64,000 nucleotides of DNA from Rhodobacteraceae bacterium IMCC1909 (GCA_030704425.1 JAPDHM010000002.1:310001-374000); one strand, 5' to 3'; numbered from the stretch's first letter, positions 16,910-26,629 are shown. Notes: generated from the sequence alone by a model not told the origin. Numbers and translations: made by a program.

Positions 16910-18610
16910 TTACGCGGCAAAATCATCAAGCTCAAGCGCATAAAGATCTGCCGCGCCCGCCTGCGCCTGAGCACACAGAGAAGCAGCCTCCGGTAAAAGG
17001 CTGTTGATATAGACCCGCGCCAAACGCTGGCGCTTGGCTCGGCCAGACATAGACGCCACCAGATGAAAATATCCGCCCAACACCCGGGCAAAGGCTTTTT
17101 GATAGGCCACAGAGCCCGCAAACCGCTCATTGAGCTCCTGGGACACTACCCATTGCGTGGTGGCGCGTAACTGCGCAATAGCTGCCAAAACCGCTTTGGC
17201 CAAATCACTGTTTGAGGCGGAGGCCAGCGCTTCCATATCATCCATCAGAGCAAAGGCGGCGGCACCCCCATCCATCATCTTGCGCGCCACAAGATCCATA
17301 GATTGAATTCCATTTGTGCCTTCATAAATCGGAGTGATCCGCGCGTCGCGCAGATATTGCGCCGCTGCGGTTTCCTCGACAAAACCCATACCACCGTGAA
17401 TTTGCACCCCAAGATCGGCCACGGCGACGCCTGTGTCGCTGCCAAAGGATTTGGCAATGGGGGTCAAAAGCGCTGCGCGGGCCTGCCAATCGGCATCGCC
17501 CGTGGCTTTGGCCATATCAATCGCAATCGCACAGGCCACTCCAATGGAACGCGCCGCAAAAATATCGGCCTTCATCTGCGCCAACATCCGCCGAACATCG
17601 GCGTGATCGATAATTGTTCCAGTGCCATCGGCAATGGGCGCACGCCCCTGTTTGCGGTCCATCGCATAAGCCAGCGCGTGTTGATAAGCGCCCTCGGCCA
17701 CCCCAACGCCCTGCATCCCGACAGCCAGGCGGGCGTTGTTCATCATGGTGAACATACAGGCCATGCCGTTGTGTTCTTCGCCCACAAGCCAACCTGTTGC
17801 GCCCGAAAACTCCATAACCGCGGTCGGACTGCCGTGAATGCCCAGCTTATGCTCCAAGCTGACACAGCGCAGATCATTGCGCGCGCCAAGACTGCCATCG
17901 GCATTGGGGATAAATTTTGGCACCAAAAACAGGCTGATCCCCTTGGGACCGGGCTTGGCACCCGGAAGCCGGGCCAAAACCAAATGGCAAATATTCTCTG
18001 CCACATCATGTTCACCCCAGGTGATAAAGATTTTCTGGCCTGAGATTTTATAGCTGCCATCTGCTTGCGGCTCGGCCTTACTCCTCAATGCGCCCACATC
18101 AGAGCCGGCATGGGGCTCTGTCAGATTCATCGTGCCGGTCCATTCACCAGAAATGAGCTTTGGCAAATACAGCGCTTGCAAATCGGCATTCGCGTGGTGT
18201 TCCAGCGCCTCAATCTGACCCTGCGACAAAAGTGGGCAGAGATTGAGAGAGATACAGGCGCCGCACATCATATCATGCATCGCCGTGTTCAAAGCCATCG
18301 GCAAGCCCATGCCACCATGCTCTGGCGTGGCGGAAATACCGACCCAGCCACTTTCGGCGATCGCCGCATAGCCATCGGCAAAGCCCGGCGGGGTGCGCAC
18401 AACGCCGTTTTCCAATTTGGCGGGATGCAAATCCCCGGGCCGTTGCAGCGGCGCCATCACGGTATCGCACATCTTGCCGCATTCATTTAAAACCGCATCC
18501 GTCAAATCCTGTGTAGCTTCCGAAAAACATTCATTGGCCACCACCGGCGCCAAGGGCACCACTTGGTCAAAAATGAACTGATATTCGCTGACAGGGGCTT
18601 GATAGGGCAT
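16910..18610 (-). CDS. Acyl-CoA dehydrogenase, DmdC-like (methylmercaptopropionyl-CoA dehydrogenase type)
   Basis: FAD enzyme of the long (about 570-residue) acyl-CoA dehydrogenase group with a C-terminal extension. It begins MPYQAPVSEYQFIFDQVVPL, closely resembling DmdC of Ruegeria, which oxidises 3-methylmercaptopropionyl-CoA in DMSP demethylation. Flavin/substrate blocks MNLTEPHAGSDVGALR and KIFITWGEHD are intact, and the YEGTNGIQSMDLV block with the presumed catalytic region is present. I prefer the ATG at 18608-18610, with GGAG eight bases upstream, over the ATG four codons earlier. Electrons would pass to EtfAB and EtfD. Roseobacters carry several paralogues with different chain preferences, so the substrate is not settled. 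It is cotranscribed with the MBL hydrolase. Confidence 0.85.
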   Translation of the reverse strand: MPYQAPVSEYQFIFDQVVPLAPVVANECFSEATQDLTDAVLNECGKMCDTVMAPLQRPGDLHPAKLENGVVRTPPGFADGYAAIAESGWVGISATPEHGGMGLPMALNTAMHDMMCGACISLNLCPLLSQGQIEALEHHANADLQALYLPKLISGEWTGTMNLTEPHAGSDVGALRSKAEPQADGSYKISGQKIFITWGEHDVAENICHLVLARLPGAKPGPKGISLFLVPKFIPNADGSLGARNDLRCVSLEHKLGIHGSPTAVMEFSGATGWLVGEEHNGMACMFTMMNNARLAVGMQGVGVAEGAYQHALAYAMDRKQGRAPIADGTGTIIDHADVRRMLAQMKADIFAARSIGVACAIAIDMAKATGDADWQARAALLTPIAKSFGSDTGVAVADLGVQIHGGMGFVEETAAAQYLRDARITPIYEGTNGIQSMDLVARKMMDGGAAAFALMDDMEALASASNSDLAKAVLAAIAQLRATTQWVVSQELNERFAGSVAYQKAFARVLGGYFHLVASMSGRAKRQRLARVYINSLLPEAASLCAQAQAGAADLYALELDDFAA

Positions 18611-18698
18611 GAGGAACTCCAAGGATGGCAGTAATCTATTAGCAGCGTCTTACCCAAGCCGCTGGCATAAGGAAATGGCTATCGGCCGAAACGCCGCG

Positions 18699-19268
18699 TC
18701 AGGCCCGGCCCGCTTGCCCCGATAATAGGGTTGGATCGACCCCGATTGAGGCCAGAGCCGCCGCCCATTTGGCACCATTGTCCGGGCTGAAAACCAAGTC
18801 AAACTCAGCATCACAAATCAACCAGCCATTGGCCCGAATTTCCGCCTCCAGCTGCCCCGCCGCCCAGCCCGCATAGCCCAGCACCAACAAACTCGTCTTC
18901 GGCCCCAAACCCCGCGACAAATCTTTGATCGCATCGACCGTGGCCGTCACTGCAAAGCGGTCGTCAATCCGCAAGGTATCAGGATCGCCAATATAATCTG
19001 CCGAATGCAGTAAAAACCCGCGCGAAGGTTCGACCGGTCCGCCAAAATGCACAGCAACCTCCGGGGTAAAAGCGCCGATGGGGATATCGAGATGCCCAAG
19101 AAGCGCTTTGAGATCTAAGGCCGCATTGGCCTTATTCACAATGAGCCCCATGGCGCCATCCTCGGAATGGGCGCTGATATAGACGACCGAATGCTCAAAT
19201 CGCGGATCACCCATGCCCGGCATGGCCACCAAGAGTTTTCCAACAAGAGTCGTCTGCACGTCAGTCAT
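18699..19268 (-). CDS. YqgE/AlgH family protein (UPF0301)
   Basis: About 189 residues from the ATG at 19266-19268, beginning MTDVQTTLVGKLLVAMPGMG, the conserved UPF0301 start. Other family blocks are RFEHSVVYISAHSEDGAMGLIVN (near residue 20), HFGGPVEPSRGFLLHS and LLVLGYAGWAAGQLEAEI. The function is unknown; AlgH was named for an effect on alginate regulation in Pseudomonas. The in-frame stretch upstream (to 19364) is not homologous and is excluded. The gene diverges from the DsbD-N-like gene. Confidence 0.9.
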   Translation of the reverse strand: MTDVQTTLVGKLLVAMPGMGDPRFEHSVVYISAHSEDGAMGLIVNKANAALDLKALLGHLDIPIGAFTPEVAVHFGGPVEPSRGFLLHSADYIGDPDTLRIDDRFAVTATVDAIKDLSRGLGPKTSLLVLGYAGWAAGQLEAEIRANGWLICDAEFDLVFSPDNGAKWAAALASIGVDPTLLSGQAGRA

Positions 19269-19446
19269 GCTAACAACATGAATAGGAAAGAGCAAAACAA
19301 CAAGTGCTGTCACTGAGATTTTTCTGTACCGTGGCGGCCTGCGCCAAATTGTGCCACCTGCCAACTGGCGCGGACACTTGCGAAGACGGGCTTGCTCAAT
19401 AAAAAGTGAGTTCGTATTTCAGCGCAAACGCGTTAGAAGGATCCCC

Positions 19447-20241
19447 ATGAAACACACTGTGCACCGCATCACCACATTCCTCCTCTGCGCTTTTTGCCTC
19501 ACCCCTGTCGCCCTCGCACAGGATCTGGACGATATTTTGCAGGCCAAATTGCGGCCAGGATGGCGCACTGAGGATGGCATCCATATGGCGGCGCTTCAAC
19601 TCGATATGGCGCCGGGGTGGAAAACCTATTGGCGCCAGCCGGGAGACAGTGGTATCCCGCCGCGCTTTGATTTTTCTCGATCTATGGGCGTTCAGGCCTT
19701 CGAGGTTTTTTATCCAGCGCCAGAAATTTCGTGGCTCGGGAGCAGCCGCAGCATCGGATATGAATCGCAGGTCATTTTTCCGGTGCAACTGTCCGTGGAC
19801 CGCGCTGCAGACATCACCTTGATCGGGCGTATTGAGGTCGGTGTGTGCCGTGAGCTGTGCATCCCTGTTACGCTTGATCTGTCCGCGCAATTATCCGCAC
19901 AGGCGCCTGTTGACCTTGTGATTGAAGCCGCACGCGCCGCTGTGCCAAAACCCGGCGCGGGTCTGATCACCTGCGCTTTTTCAGCAGCAAACGATGGCAT
20001 GGAGCTAAAGATTGTTTTGCCATCCCCCGATCGCGCCTTTGACAATGCGGCCATCGAACTGGACAACCCGCGTCTTTGGGTCAAAACGCCCAAGCTTGAG
20101 CTGCGCGATGGGCGGTTGAGTGTCACCGCCCAAATCATGACCCCCACGGGTCAGCCCATGGCCATCGGGCGCGACGGGGTGACAACCACGCTATTTGCGC
20201 CCGACGGAGCCACCGAATATCGTGGCTGCTTGGGCGCCTAG
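19447..20241 (+). CDS. Periplasmic DsbD N-terminal-domain-like protein
   Basis: 264 residues with a signal peptide (TTFLLCAFCLTPVALA). The mature part resembles the N-terminal periplasmic domain of the thiol:disulfide interchange protein DsbD: APGWKTYWRQPGDSGIPPRF, then FPVQLSV and a redox-like cysteine pair in GVCRELCIPV. It lacks the membrane and thioredoxin domains of DsbD, so it may receive electrons from a CcdA-type partner encoded elsewhere. AGAAGGA precedes the chosen ATG. Its stop overlaps the RND permease stop by four bases, convergently. Function beyond family resemblance is inferred. Confidence 0.75.
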   Translation: MKHTVHRITTFLLCAFCLTPVALAQDLDDILQAKLRPGWRTEDGIHMAALQLDMAPGWKTYWRQPGDSGIPPRFDFSRSMGVQAFEVFYPAPEISWLGSSRSIGYESQVIFPVQLSVDRAADITLIGRIEVGVCRELCIPVTLDLSAQLSAQAPVDLVIEAARAAVPKPGAGLITCAFSAANDGMELKIVLPSPDRAFDNAAIELDNPRLWVKTPKLELRDGRLSVTAQIMTPTGQPMAIGRDGVTTTLFAPDGATEYRGCLGA

Positions 20242-23200
20242 CGCCGCAAATTCCGCGCAAAGATCAAGGCTGACACCGAGTAAAGCAACAACACAACGAG
20301 CGCTGAGCCGCTCAAAAATAGCGCAAGCCCAAATGGCAAAGGCGACAGATGGGCCGCCAATGGCAACCCCATCCAAAACTGCGGCACCCCTCCGCTCACA
20401 ATCACCGCCCCAAGGGTCGCGGCGAAAAGGGCGGTCAGGCTGATGAGCGCTGCAACAACGGGCAAGCGCGGTCCGCGGCCACGCCATAGGCCGCGCAGGG
20501 CCCGTTTGACGCTCGCCACCTGCGCGCCCACATCCGCTTGCATTGCCATCAAGGCTGGCACGACGATCAATACTAAGATCACCCCAAACCCAAGCCCATA
20601 GACTAAGGTTATCACCGTTGGCTTGAGAAACTGCGCTTGTGACGAGGTTTCATAAAGCAACGGGGACAGGCCGAGCACCGTGGTCAATGTCGTCAACAAC
20701 ACCGGTCTCAACCGATCTGTTACCCCATCGACAATCGCTGGAAATAGGCCCCGCTCTTTGGAATATTCATCAATCGTCGTCACCAAAACAATGGAATCGT
20801 TGATGATAATCCCCACCATGCCAATCAACCCAACCACAGAAAACAGCGAAAGCGGGATGTCATACCACCAATGGCCATAAATCGTCCCGATCAAGCCAAA
20901 CGGAATAATGGCCATCACCACCAAGGGGCGTGTCCAGCTGGAGAAAATCCAAGCCAAAGTCATGAAGATCCCGGCCAAGGTTAAAATCAAACCCCGTGTG
21001 GCGTCATTGCGGAAATCATCTTCCTGTTCCGCCAATCCAGCCAAGGTGAAGGCAACTTGAGTTTCCTCAGAGATTTTTGGCAAAACTGTCTCTTCCAATT
21101 CCGCCACAATCGCCTGCGCGCGCGCCGGGTCATCCTCAGAAATATCGCCCGTCACAGAAATCACCTGGATGCCATTCTCACGCCGCACCGTTGAAAAACC
21201 GGTGCGCTGCTGCACGGTGACAATATCGGCCAGCGGCACATAGCCCCCGTTCGGTGTGCGGATCAGCATGCGATCGGTGAAATCAGCCGTCAACTCGCCG
21301 GCCGGCAATTCCACACGGATCGTGGCGGAGCGCGGCCCATCGGGGAAGCTCGCCGCCTCAATCCCGTTGAGGCGATTGCGCAACACCCGGCCCAATGTGT
21401 CAATGGTAAGCCCCAAAGATTGCCCCTGCGGCGTCAACTCCAACACCAATTCCTCTTTGTCGTAAGAGAGCGTGTCCTCAACAGCTGAGACTTCTGGATA
21501 TCGCGCCAAAGCGGTTTGCAAGGCCTCAGAGGCGGCTTTAAGTCGGCGCGCATCAGCCCCGGAAAATTGCACATCGAGCGCATCGCCGCCCGGACCGGAG
21601 CGCCAACCGCGAAAGCTAATCGTCTCCACCCGAGGATGCCTAATCACCGCATCTTGCAAATCCGCGACAAATGCAAAGGACGAATAGGGCCGCAAATCCG
21701 CATCAATCAACTCAACGGCAATAGAGCCCAATTGATCAGCATCTTTGGTATCAGCGCCCGCCAAGCCACGGCCGGTATTGCCCCCAATTTCGGCCATGGA
21801 GAAATCCACTGGATTGCGGCCATATTTCTCTTCATATTGCGCGCCAACGGCTTCTACAGCCGTTTGAAACGCGCGCATTTGCTCAAGGGAATCTTCCCGC
21901 GTTGCCCCCGGAGCCATCGCGAAATTACCCGTCACCGAGCCGCGCTCAGGAGCGTTGAAAAACCGCCATTGCACATCTCCATTGATGAACAGCACCGCTT
22001 GACTGGCCAAGGCCACCACCACAGCTGCAAACACCGGATATCGCGCCCAAATGACAAATCTGATAAACGGGCGGAACAGGTAGAACTTAAACTGATCCAG
22101 CAGGTAGTTCATGAAGTGTGACGGCATGTCATACCAACGGATCCGTGAGCCGACGGATATAGAATGCGCCATGTGATGGGGCAAAACCAAAAAGCATTCG
22201 GCCAGCGAGGCAATCAAAACCACGATGACGGTAAAAGGAATATCGGCAATCAAATCGCCAAACCGCCCACCAATCGCCACCAAGCCAAAAAAAGCGATGA
22301 CGGTCGTCAGCGTTGCCGAAAATACCGGGGTGAACATGCGCTTGGCTGCATTCTCCGCCGCCACGACAGGGCTTTCCCCCAAAACACGCGCGCGAAAATC
22401 AGCATGTTCCCCCACAACAATGGCATCATCGACCACAATCCCAAGGGTAATGATCAAGGCAAAAAGCGAGATCATATTGATCGTCAGCCCTGATAGATAC
22501 ATCAGCGCCAAAGCCGCCGCCATAGCCGCCGGAATTCCCGCGGCCACCCAAAAGGCAGTGCGCACATTCAAAAACAAAAATAACAGCAAAAGCACAAGCC
22601 CAAGCCCTTGAAGGCCATTTTCCAACAGCATGGCCAGCCGCGCAGAAATCGCCTCGGATCGGGTACGGATCAATTCGACATTCACATCAGGGGGCAAGGA
22701 TTCCATCATCCCCGCAGCGGTGGTTTGAACCTGCTCCTGGATTTCAATCGCGTCGCCCTGATCAGAGCGGTCAATGCGGATGGAAATGGCTGACGCCGCG
22801 CCCACGAAATAGGCGCGATCTCGGTCAACCCCCTCTTCCGTCACCCGCGCCACATCGCCCACGGTGAGCGACGAGCCATCGGCATTGGAACGCAACACAA
22901 TCTGCCTGATATCCCGGGCGCTGCGTTTGGCGATCCCTGTACGAATGCGCGCACTCCCGGCCACATCGCCTGCGGGATCTGCCTCTGCTTCCTCAGCGAT
23001 GGCACTGGCGATCTGCGCCATGCTCACGTCATGACGAATAAGCGACAAGCTGTCGACTTCCACGATGGTTGAGCCCGCAGCCACGCCGCGAATAGTGGTG
23101 CGGGTCACGCCTGCGGCGAAAAGCCTTGTGACGAACTCATCGGCAAATAGAGCCAATTGCGCCACCCCAACCGGACCGGAGATCACCACATCTGTGACCC

Positions 23201-23630
23201 GGTCGCGCCAGACCCCACGGGTGACTTTTGGATCATCAGCATCATCGGGGAACTGGCTGGCGACGGAATCAACGGCGATTTGGGCATCATCGGTGCCGCG
23301 GGCCATATCCCAGCCGGGCTCAAATTCCATGGTAATCCGCGCGGAGCCTTCCGAGGAGGTGGCAGAGGTGCTGTTCACCCCTTCAATCCCAAGCAACGCC
23401 GGTTCAACCACCTGCACAATTGCCCGGTCAACATCCTCCGGTCCAGCGCCATCCCACCGCACGCTGACCGTGACGCGGTCAATAATCACATCGGGAAAAA
23501 ACTGCGCCCGCATTTGCGGAAAAGAAACAGCCCCGGCGACCAGCATAATAAGCAAGAAAAGGTTTGCCGCGGTGCGATGTCGGGTCATGTAAGATAAAAT
23601 CCCGCCAGTGGCGGTGCGTATCACAGACAT
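20238..23630 (-). CDS. RND-family efflux transporter, inner-membrane permease
   Basis: Proton-driven multidrug or metabolite efflux pump, 1130 residues, longer than the usual 1030-1050. Typical elements: N-terminal helix with NLFLLIMLVAGAVSFPQMRAQ split over residues 24-45, periplasmic porter domain, the LFLFLNVRTAFWVAAGIP helix, GIVVDDAIVVGEHADF (helix 4 region with the Asp-Asp proton relay), and GMVGIIINDSIVLVTTIDEY in the second half. After the standard last helix, about 100 residues add two more hydrophobic segments. Three bases separate it from the adaptor gene, and no outer-membrane channel gene is adjacent. Substrate unknown. Confidence 0.92.
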   Translation of the reverse strand: MSVIRTATGGILSYMTRHRTAANLFLLIMLVAGAVSFPQMRAQFFPDVIIDRVTVSVRWDGAGPEDVDRAIVQVVEPALLGIEGVNSTSATSSEGSARITMEFEPGWDMARGTDDAQIAVDSVASQFPDDADDPKVTRGVWRDRVTDVVISGPVGVAQLALFADEFVTRLFAAGVTRTTIRGVAAGSTIVEVDSLSLIRHDVSMAQIASAIAEEAEADPAGDVAGSARIRTGIAKRSARDIRQIVLRSNADGSSLTVGDVARVTEEGVDRDRAYFVGAASAISIRIDRSDQGDAIEIQEQVQTTAAGMMESLPPDVNVELIRTRSEAISARLAMLLENGLQGLGLVLLLLFLFLNVRTAFWVAAGIPAAMAAALALMYLSGLTINMISLFALIITLGIVVDDAIVVGEHADFRARVLGESPVVAAENAAKRMFTPVFSATLTTVIAFFGLVAIGGRFGDLIADIPFTVIVVLIASLAECFLVLPHHMAHSISVGSRIRWYDMPSHFMNYLLDQFKFYLFRPFIRFVIWARYPVFAAVVVALASQAVLFINGDVQWRFFNAPERGSVTGNFAMAPGATREDSLEQMRAFQTAVEAVGAQYEEKYGRNPVDFSMAEIGGNTGRGLAGADTKDADQLGSIAVELIDADLRPYSSFAFVADLQDAVIRHPRVETISFRGWRSGPGGDALDVQFSGADARRLKAASEALQTALARYPEVSAVEDTLSYDKEELVLELTPQGQSLGLTIDTLGRVLRNRLNGIEAASFPDGPRSATIRVELPAGELTADFTDRMLIRTPNGGYVPLADIVTVQQRTGFSTVRRENGIQVISVTGDISEDDPARAQAIVAELEETVLPKISEETQVAFTLAGLAEQEDDFRNDATRGLILTLAGIFMTLAWIFSSWTRPLVVMAIIPFGLIGTIYGHWWYDIPLSLFSVVGLIGMVGIIINDSIVLVTTIDEYSKERGLFPAIVDGVTDRLRPVLLTTLTTVLGLSPLLYETSSQAQFLKPTVITLVYGLGFGVILVLIVVPALMAMQADVGAQVASVKRALRGLWRGRGPRLPVVAALISLTALFAATLGAVIVSGGVPQFWMGLPLAAHLSPLPFGLALFLSGSALVVLLLYSVSALIFARNLRR

Positions 23631-23633
23631 CCC

Positions 23634-25091
23634 TTATCCCCCCATCCGGCCTTCCAGCCGCTCAACCAATTCTTTGCGCACTTCGGGTTCTTGCAACTGC
23701 GCCAAGACCCGCTCCTTGGCCTGTTTGGGCATGCGTTTATTGGCCTCGACATAGGCAATCAACTTGGCGCGCCGTTCTGGGTCAAGCGCGATGGTCTCTG
23801 GGGCCGCCTGTGGCGCATTTCCCTCAGCGCTCAACACTCGCACCTTGATGCCCGCACCCAGCAATGGTGATCGTTCCGCTACAATTTGCGCTCCGCTCAG
23901 CTCACGCGAGCGCGCCAAAACATCATCCCCCTGACGGCGCACAAGGATCACATCGGCCTCCGACAGGCGCTCATCTTCGCCCACAACCAGAACCTTGTTA
24001 TTCCCGCTCACTGCCGTGGCCGGCAGGCGGGCAACCCAATTCAAGGCGGGCTCCGTTATGTTTACGGTCACAAAATCACCCGGCCGCAGACCCTTGGAGG
24101 TTGCAAGGCTGGCAAAGAGCAGCCGCCCAGTCAAACCTTCGCCCACGACAGCAGCTTCGCGGGTGATCTGGCCGCTTGAGCTCATCTCCGCGCCGAGCAG
24201 ATCCAGCGTCACCGTGACCTCAGCCGCCCGCAACTTGCCCGCTTCATCGAGCAGACGCCGATGCTGGGAGGTGCTCACACGAAAGGCCACTTCCAGAGCC
24301 AATGGATCCACCAATTGGCCAATTTTTTCATTGTTGGTCACAGTTCCGCCCTGCAGAACAGTGACATTGGCCAGAAGCCCAGAAAAGGCCGCGCGTACAA
24401 CCGTGTCACGCAGATTGCGCTCCGCTTCCGCCAGCGAAATATCCACCCGAATGACCCGCGCATGCGCTTGATCCAAACGCGCCTCAGCGGCCTGCAAAGC
24501 TTGGCGCCGCGCCAGAATGGATTGGCGCGCCGAGGAAGCAGCCAGTTCCGCAGCCTCCACAGAGGCCGCAGTGCCGACCCCACGGGTCACAAGATCTTGT
24601 TGCCGGGCCAATGCTTTTTGGCGCAGGGCGGCTTGCTCTTGCGCGGCGCTGATCTCATCCTTGGCCAAGTCTAGCGCCCGCACCGCCTCTCGCAAATCCG
24701 CATGAGCATCGGCCATATCGGCCTGTACCAAAGCCAAGGCGGTTTGTGCATTTGACGGATCAATTCTCAGGAGTACATCGCCCTCCAAAACAGAACCGCC
24801 ATTTTGAAAATTCGGGTGCAACTCAATAACCGTACCACCAATCGGCGGCCGAATATCAAGGCTACGCTGGCTTTGCACCTCGCCAAAGACCCGTAGGACC
24901 GGAATATGCTGGCCCGGCTCAAAGGGCACGGCATTCACTGCAAAAATTCTCTCACGACCACCGCCACCGCGCCGCTGATCGTCACCTTTGTTCTCAATCG
25001 CGCCCCGAACCATCATGATGGCATAGGCAAACAGCGCCAGAGTCGCCGCCAGTAGGAACAACCCCATTAAACTTTTGCGTAGAAACCGCAT
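23634..25091 (-). CDS. RND efflux periplasmic adaptor (membrane fusion) protein
   Basis: 485 residues anchored by an N-terminal helix (SLMGLFLLAATLALFAYAIM). The lipoyl-like half-motifs (RSLDIRPPIGGTVIELHPN and RDTVVRAAFSGLLANVTVLQG) flank a long alpha-hairpin (roughly residues 120-230) rich in Ala, Gln and Arg, followed by a beta-barrel domain. An unusual C-terminal tail of about 60 charged residues (ERRAKLIAYVEANKRMPKQA and onward) is predicted helical. First gene of the pair; it links the pump to an outer-membrane channel encoded elsewhere. Regulator not visible nearby. Confidence 0.9.
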   Translation of the reverse strand: MRFLRKSLMGLFLLAATLALFAYAIMMVRGAIENKGDDQRRGGGGRERIFAVNAVPFEPGQHIPVLRVFGEVQSQRSLDIRPPIGGTVIELHPNFQNGGSVLEGDVLLRIDPSNAQTALALVQADMADAHADLREAVRALDLAKDEISAAQEQAALRQKALARQQDLVTRGVGTAASVEAAELAASSARQSILARRQALQAAEARLDQAHARVIRVDISLAEAERNLRDTVVRAAFSGLLANVTVLQGGTVTNNEKIGQLVDPLALEVAFRVSTSQHRRLLDEAGKLRAAEVTVTLDLLGAEMSSSGQITREAAVVGEGLTGRLLFASLATSKGLRPGDFVTVNITEPALNWVARLPATAVSGNNKVLVVGEDERLSEADVILVRRQGDDVLARSRELSGAQIVAERSPLLGAGIKVRVLSAEGNAPQAAPETIALDPERRAKLIAYVEANKRMPKQAKERVLAQLQEPEVRKELVERLEGRMGG

Positions 25092-25168
25092 ACGACAGCC
25101 CTTTCGATCATCATTACAGTGGTTCTAGTACAAAACTTCTCCGCGTCACGCAGATTCGACAGCGGGGC

Positions 25169-25711
25169 CTATTTTCTTTGCAGATGCTCCTCAAGCCGCG
25201 GCATGATTTCGACAAAATTGCAGGGTTTATGTCTTATATCCAATTGCTTGACGAGTATTTCATCCCAAGCATCTTTGCAGGCGCCCGGACTGCCCGGCAA
25301 TGCAAACATATAAGTGCCATTGGCCACACCGCCCGTTGCTCGGCTCTGAACCGCAGATGTGCCAATTTTTTGCATGGAAACAAAGGTGAAGACGGTTGAG
25401 AACGCGTCAATCTCTTTTTCATAGACATCCCGATGTGCCTCGACGCTCACATCACGGCCCGTAAGCCCAGTGCCGCCCGTGCTCAGAACCACATCAATGG
25501 ACGGATCGCGCGACCATTGACGCAATTTTTCGGCAATCGCTTCGCGATCATCGGGGAGAATGTCGCGGTCGGCCAGGATATGCCCGGCCGCTTGCAAGCG
25601 CGCAACCAGCGTGTCGCCGGATTTATCATCACTCAAACTGCGGCTGTCGGACAGGGTTAAAACCGCGATGCGCACCGCGACAAACTCTGTTTTTTCTGGT
25701 GCATTGCTCAT
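25169..25711 (-). CDS. moaB: Molybdenum cofactor biosynthesis protein MoaB
   Basis: MogA/MoaB fold that adenylates molybdopterin before metal insertion. 180 residues; the core motif is VVLSTGGTGLTGRDVSVEA, near residues 98-116, with SRATGGVANGTYMFALPGSPGACKDAWDE split over 130-155 forming the substrate pocket. It overlaps the uracil-DNA glycosylase-like gene by four bases (ATGA) and follows it on the same transcript. The rest of the pathway lies at 10.7-14 kb and 35.6-36.3 kb. Confidence 0.92.
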   Translation of the reverse strand: MSNAPEKTEFVAVRIAVLTLSDSRSLSDDKSGDTLVARLQAAGHILADRDILPDDREAIAEKLRQWSRDPSIDVVLSTGGTGLTGRDVSVEAHRDVYEKEIDAFSTVFTFVSMQKIGTSAVQSRATGGVANGTYMFALPGSPGACKDAWDEILVKQLDIRHKPCNFVEIMPRLEEHLQRK

Positions 25712-26520
25712 GTCTTGACCCCTTCAGATTGCCTGTGCAGCCAAGCCTTGAGCATCAACAAATCCTGCCATGCCTGTTTCTTCCGATTAGGCTGGCGCAA
25801 CAGGCCCTGCGGATGCACCATCGGCAAAACTGGCCGGGCAAAACCCTCTTGCCAGGCTCCGCGCAGCTTGCTCAGGCCGCGTTTTCCCAAAACCGCCTGA
25901 CAACTGATATTGCCCATGCAGATCACAACCTGCGGCGCGGCCAAGATAATATGACGGCGCAAGAAAGGCTGCATCATGGCGATTTCAGTCGCGCTGGCCT
26001 CTCGGTCCTGCGGTGGGCGCCAAGGAATCACTGAGCCTGCATAGACCTCCTCGGCCCGGTCCAAACCAATAGCGGCACACATTTGGTCCAGCAATTGACC
26101 GGCAGGACCTGCGAAAGGCAGACCTTGCAGATCCTCCGCCCGCCCGGGCGCATCTTCCAAGATCATCACCCGAGCCCCAGCCCTGCCCCCACCAAACACC
26201 AAATTGCGGGCCCCGCGGCGCAAATCACAATGGGAAAAATTTTGCAGCGCAAGTTTCAACGCCGGCAAATCCCCCGCCGCAGCTGCAGCCTCTTCGGCCA
26301 CTGCAACAGCGTCCACAGCCGGCGCGGCTGCCATCACAGCCGGAGGCCGGTCCTCAGCCTGTGGCGCCTCGGTGGGTGCCGCCGCTGCAGTGGATGGTTT
26401 GGGGTTTTGCGCCGGCACCTCATAGCGGTCAATGGGCACATCACCCACGGCATCGCTCACTCCGAACTCTGCCTGCCACTGCAACGCGGCGCGTGCCATA
26501 TGCCAATCCAATTGATCCAT
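25708..26520 (-). CDS. Uracil-DNA glycosylase family protein lacking most Fe-S ligands
   Basis: 270 residues: a low-complexity Ala/Pro-rich linker (about 40-85) precedes a type-4-like UDG domain. Domain landmarks are DLQGLPFAGPAGQLLDQM (130-147), RPPQDR (168-173) and HPQGLLRQPNRKK (236-248). Family-4 enzymes hold a 4Fe-4S cluster with four cysteines; here only Cys98 remains, with Phe95, Trp167 and Met183 at the other positions by alignment from memory. The catalytic-loop GEAPG is altered to EDAPG (122-126). It may therefore be a cluster-free or inactive variant. The gene is coupled to moaB by a four-base overlap. Confidence 0.8.
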   Translation of the reverse strand: MDQLDWHMARAALQWQAEFGVSDAVGDVPIDRYEVPAQNPKPSTAAAAPTEAPQAEDRPPAVMAAAPAVDAVAVAEEAAAAAGDLPALKLALQNFSHCDLRRGARNLVFGGGRAGARVMILEDAPGRAEDLQGLPFAGPAGQLLDQMCAAIGLDRAEEVYAGSVIPWRPPQDREASATEIAMMQPFLRRHIILAAPQVVICMGNISCQAVLGKRGLSKLRGAWQEGFARPVLPMVHPQGLLRQPNRKKQAWQDLLMLKAWLHRQSEGVKT

Positions 26521-26629
26521 GGCATCAAACTATGCCCTTCTGAGAGGAAGGTAAATCATTCAATCAGTGACGCAGCGCGTCAAAAATAACGCGCCCTAGG
26601 CTCAAATGACATTTCCTTGCGCCCTGCCC

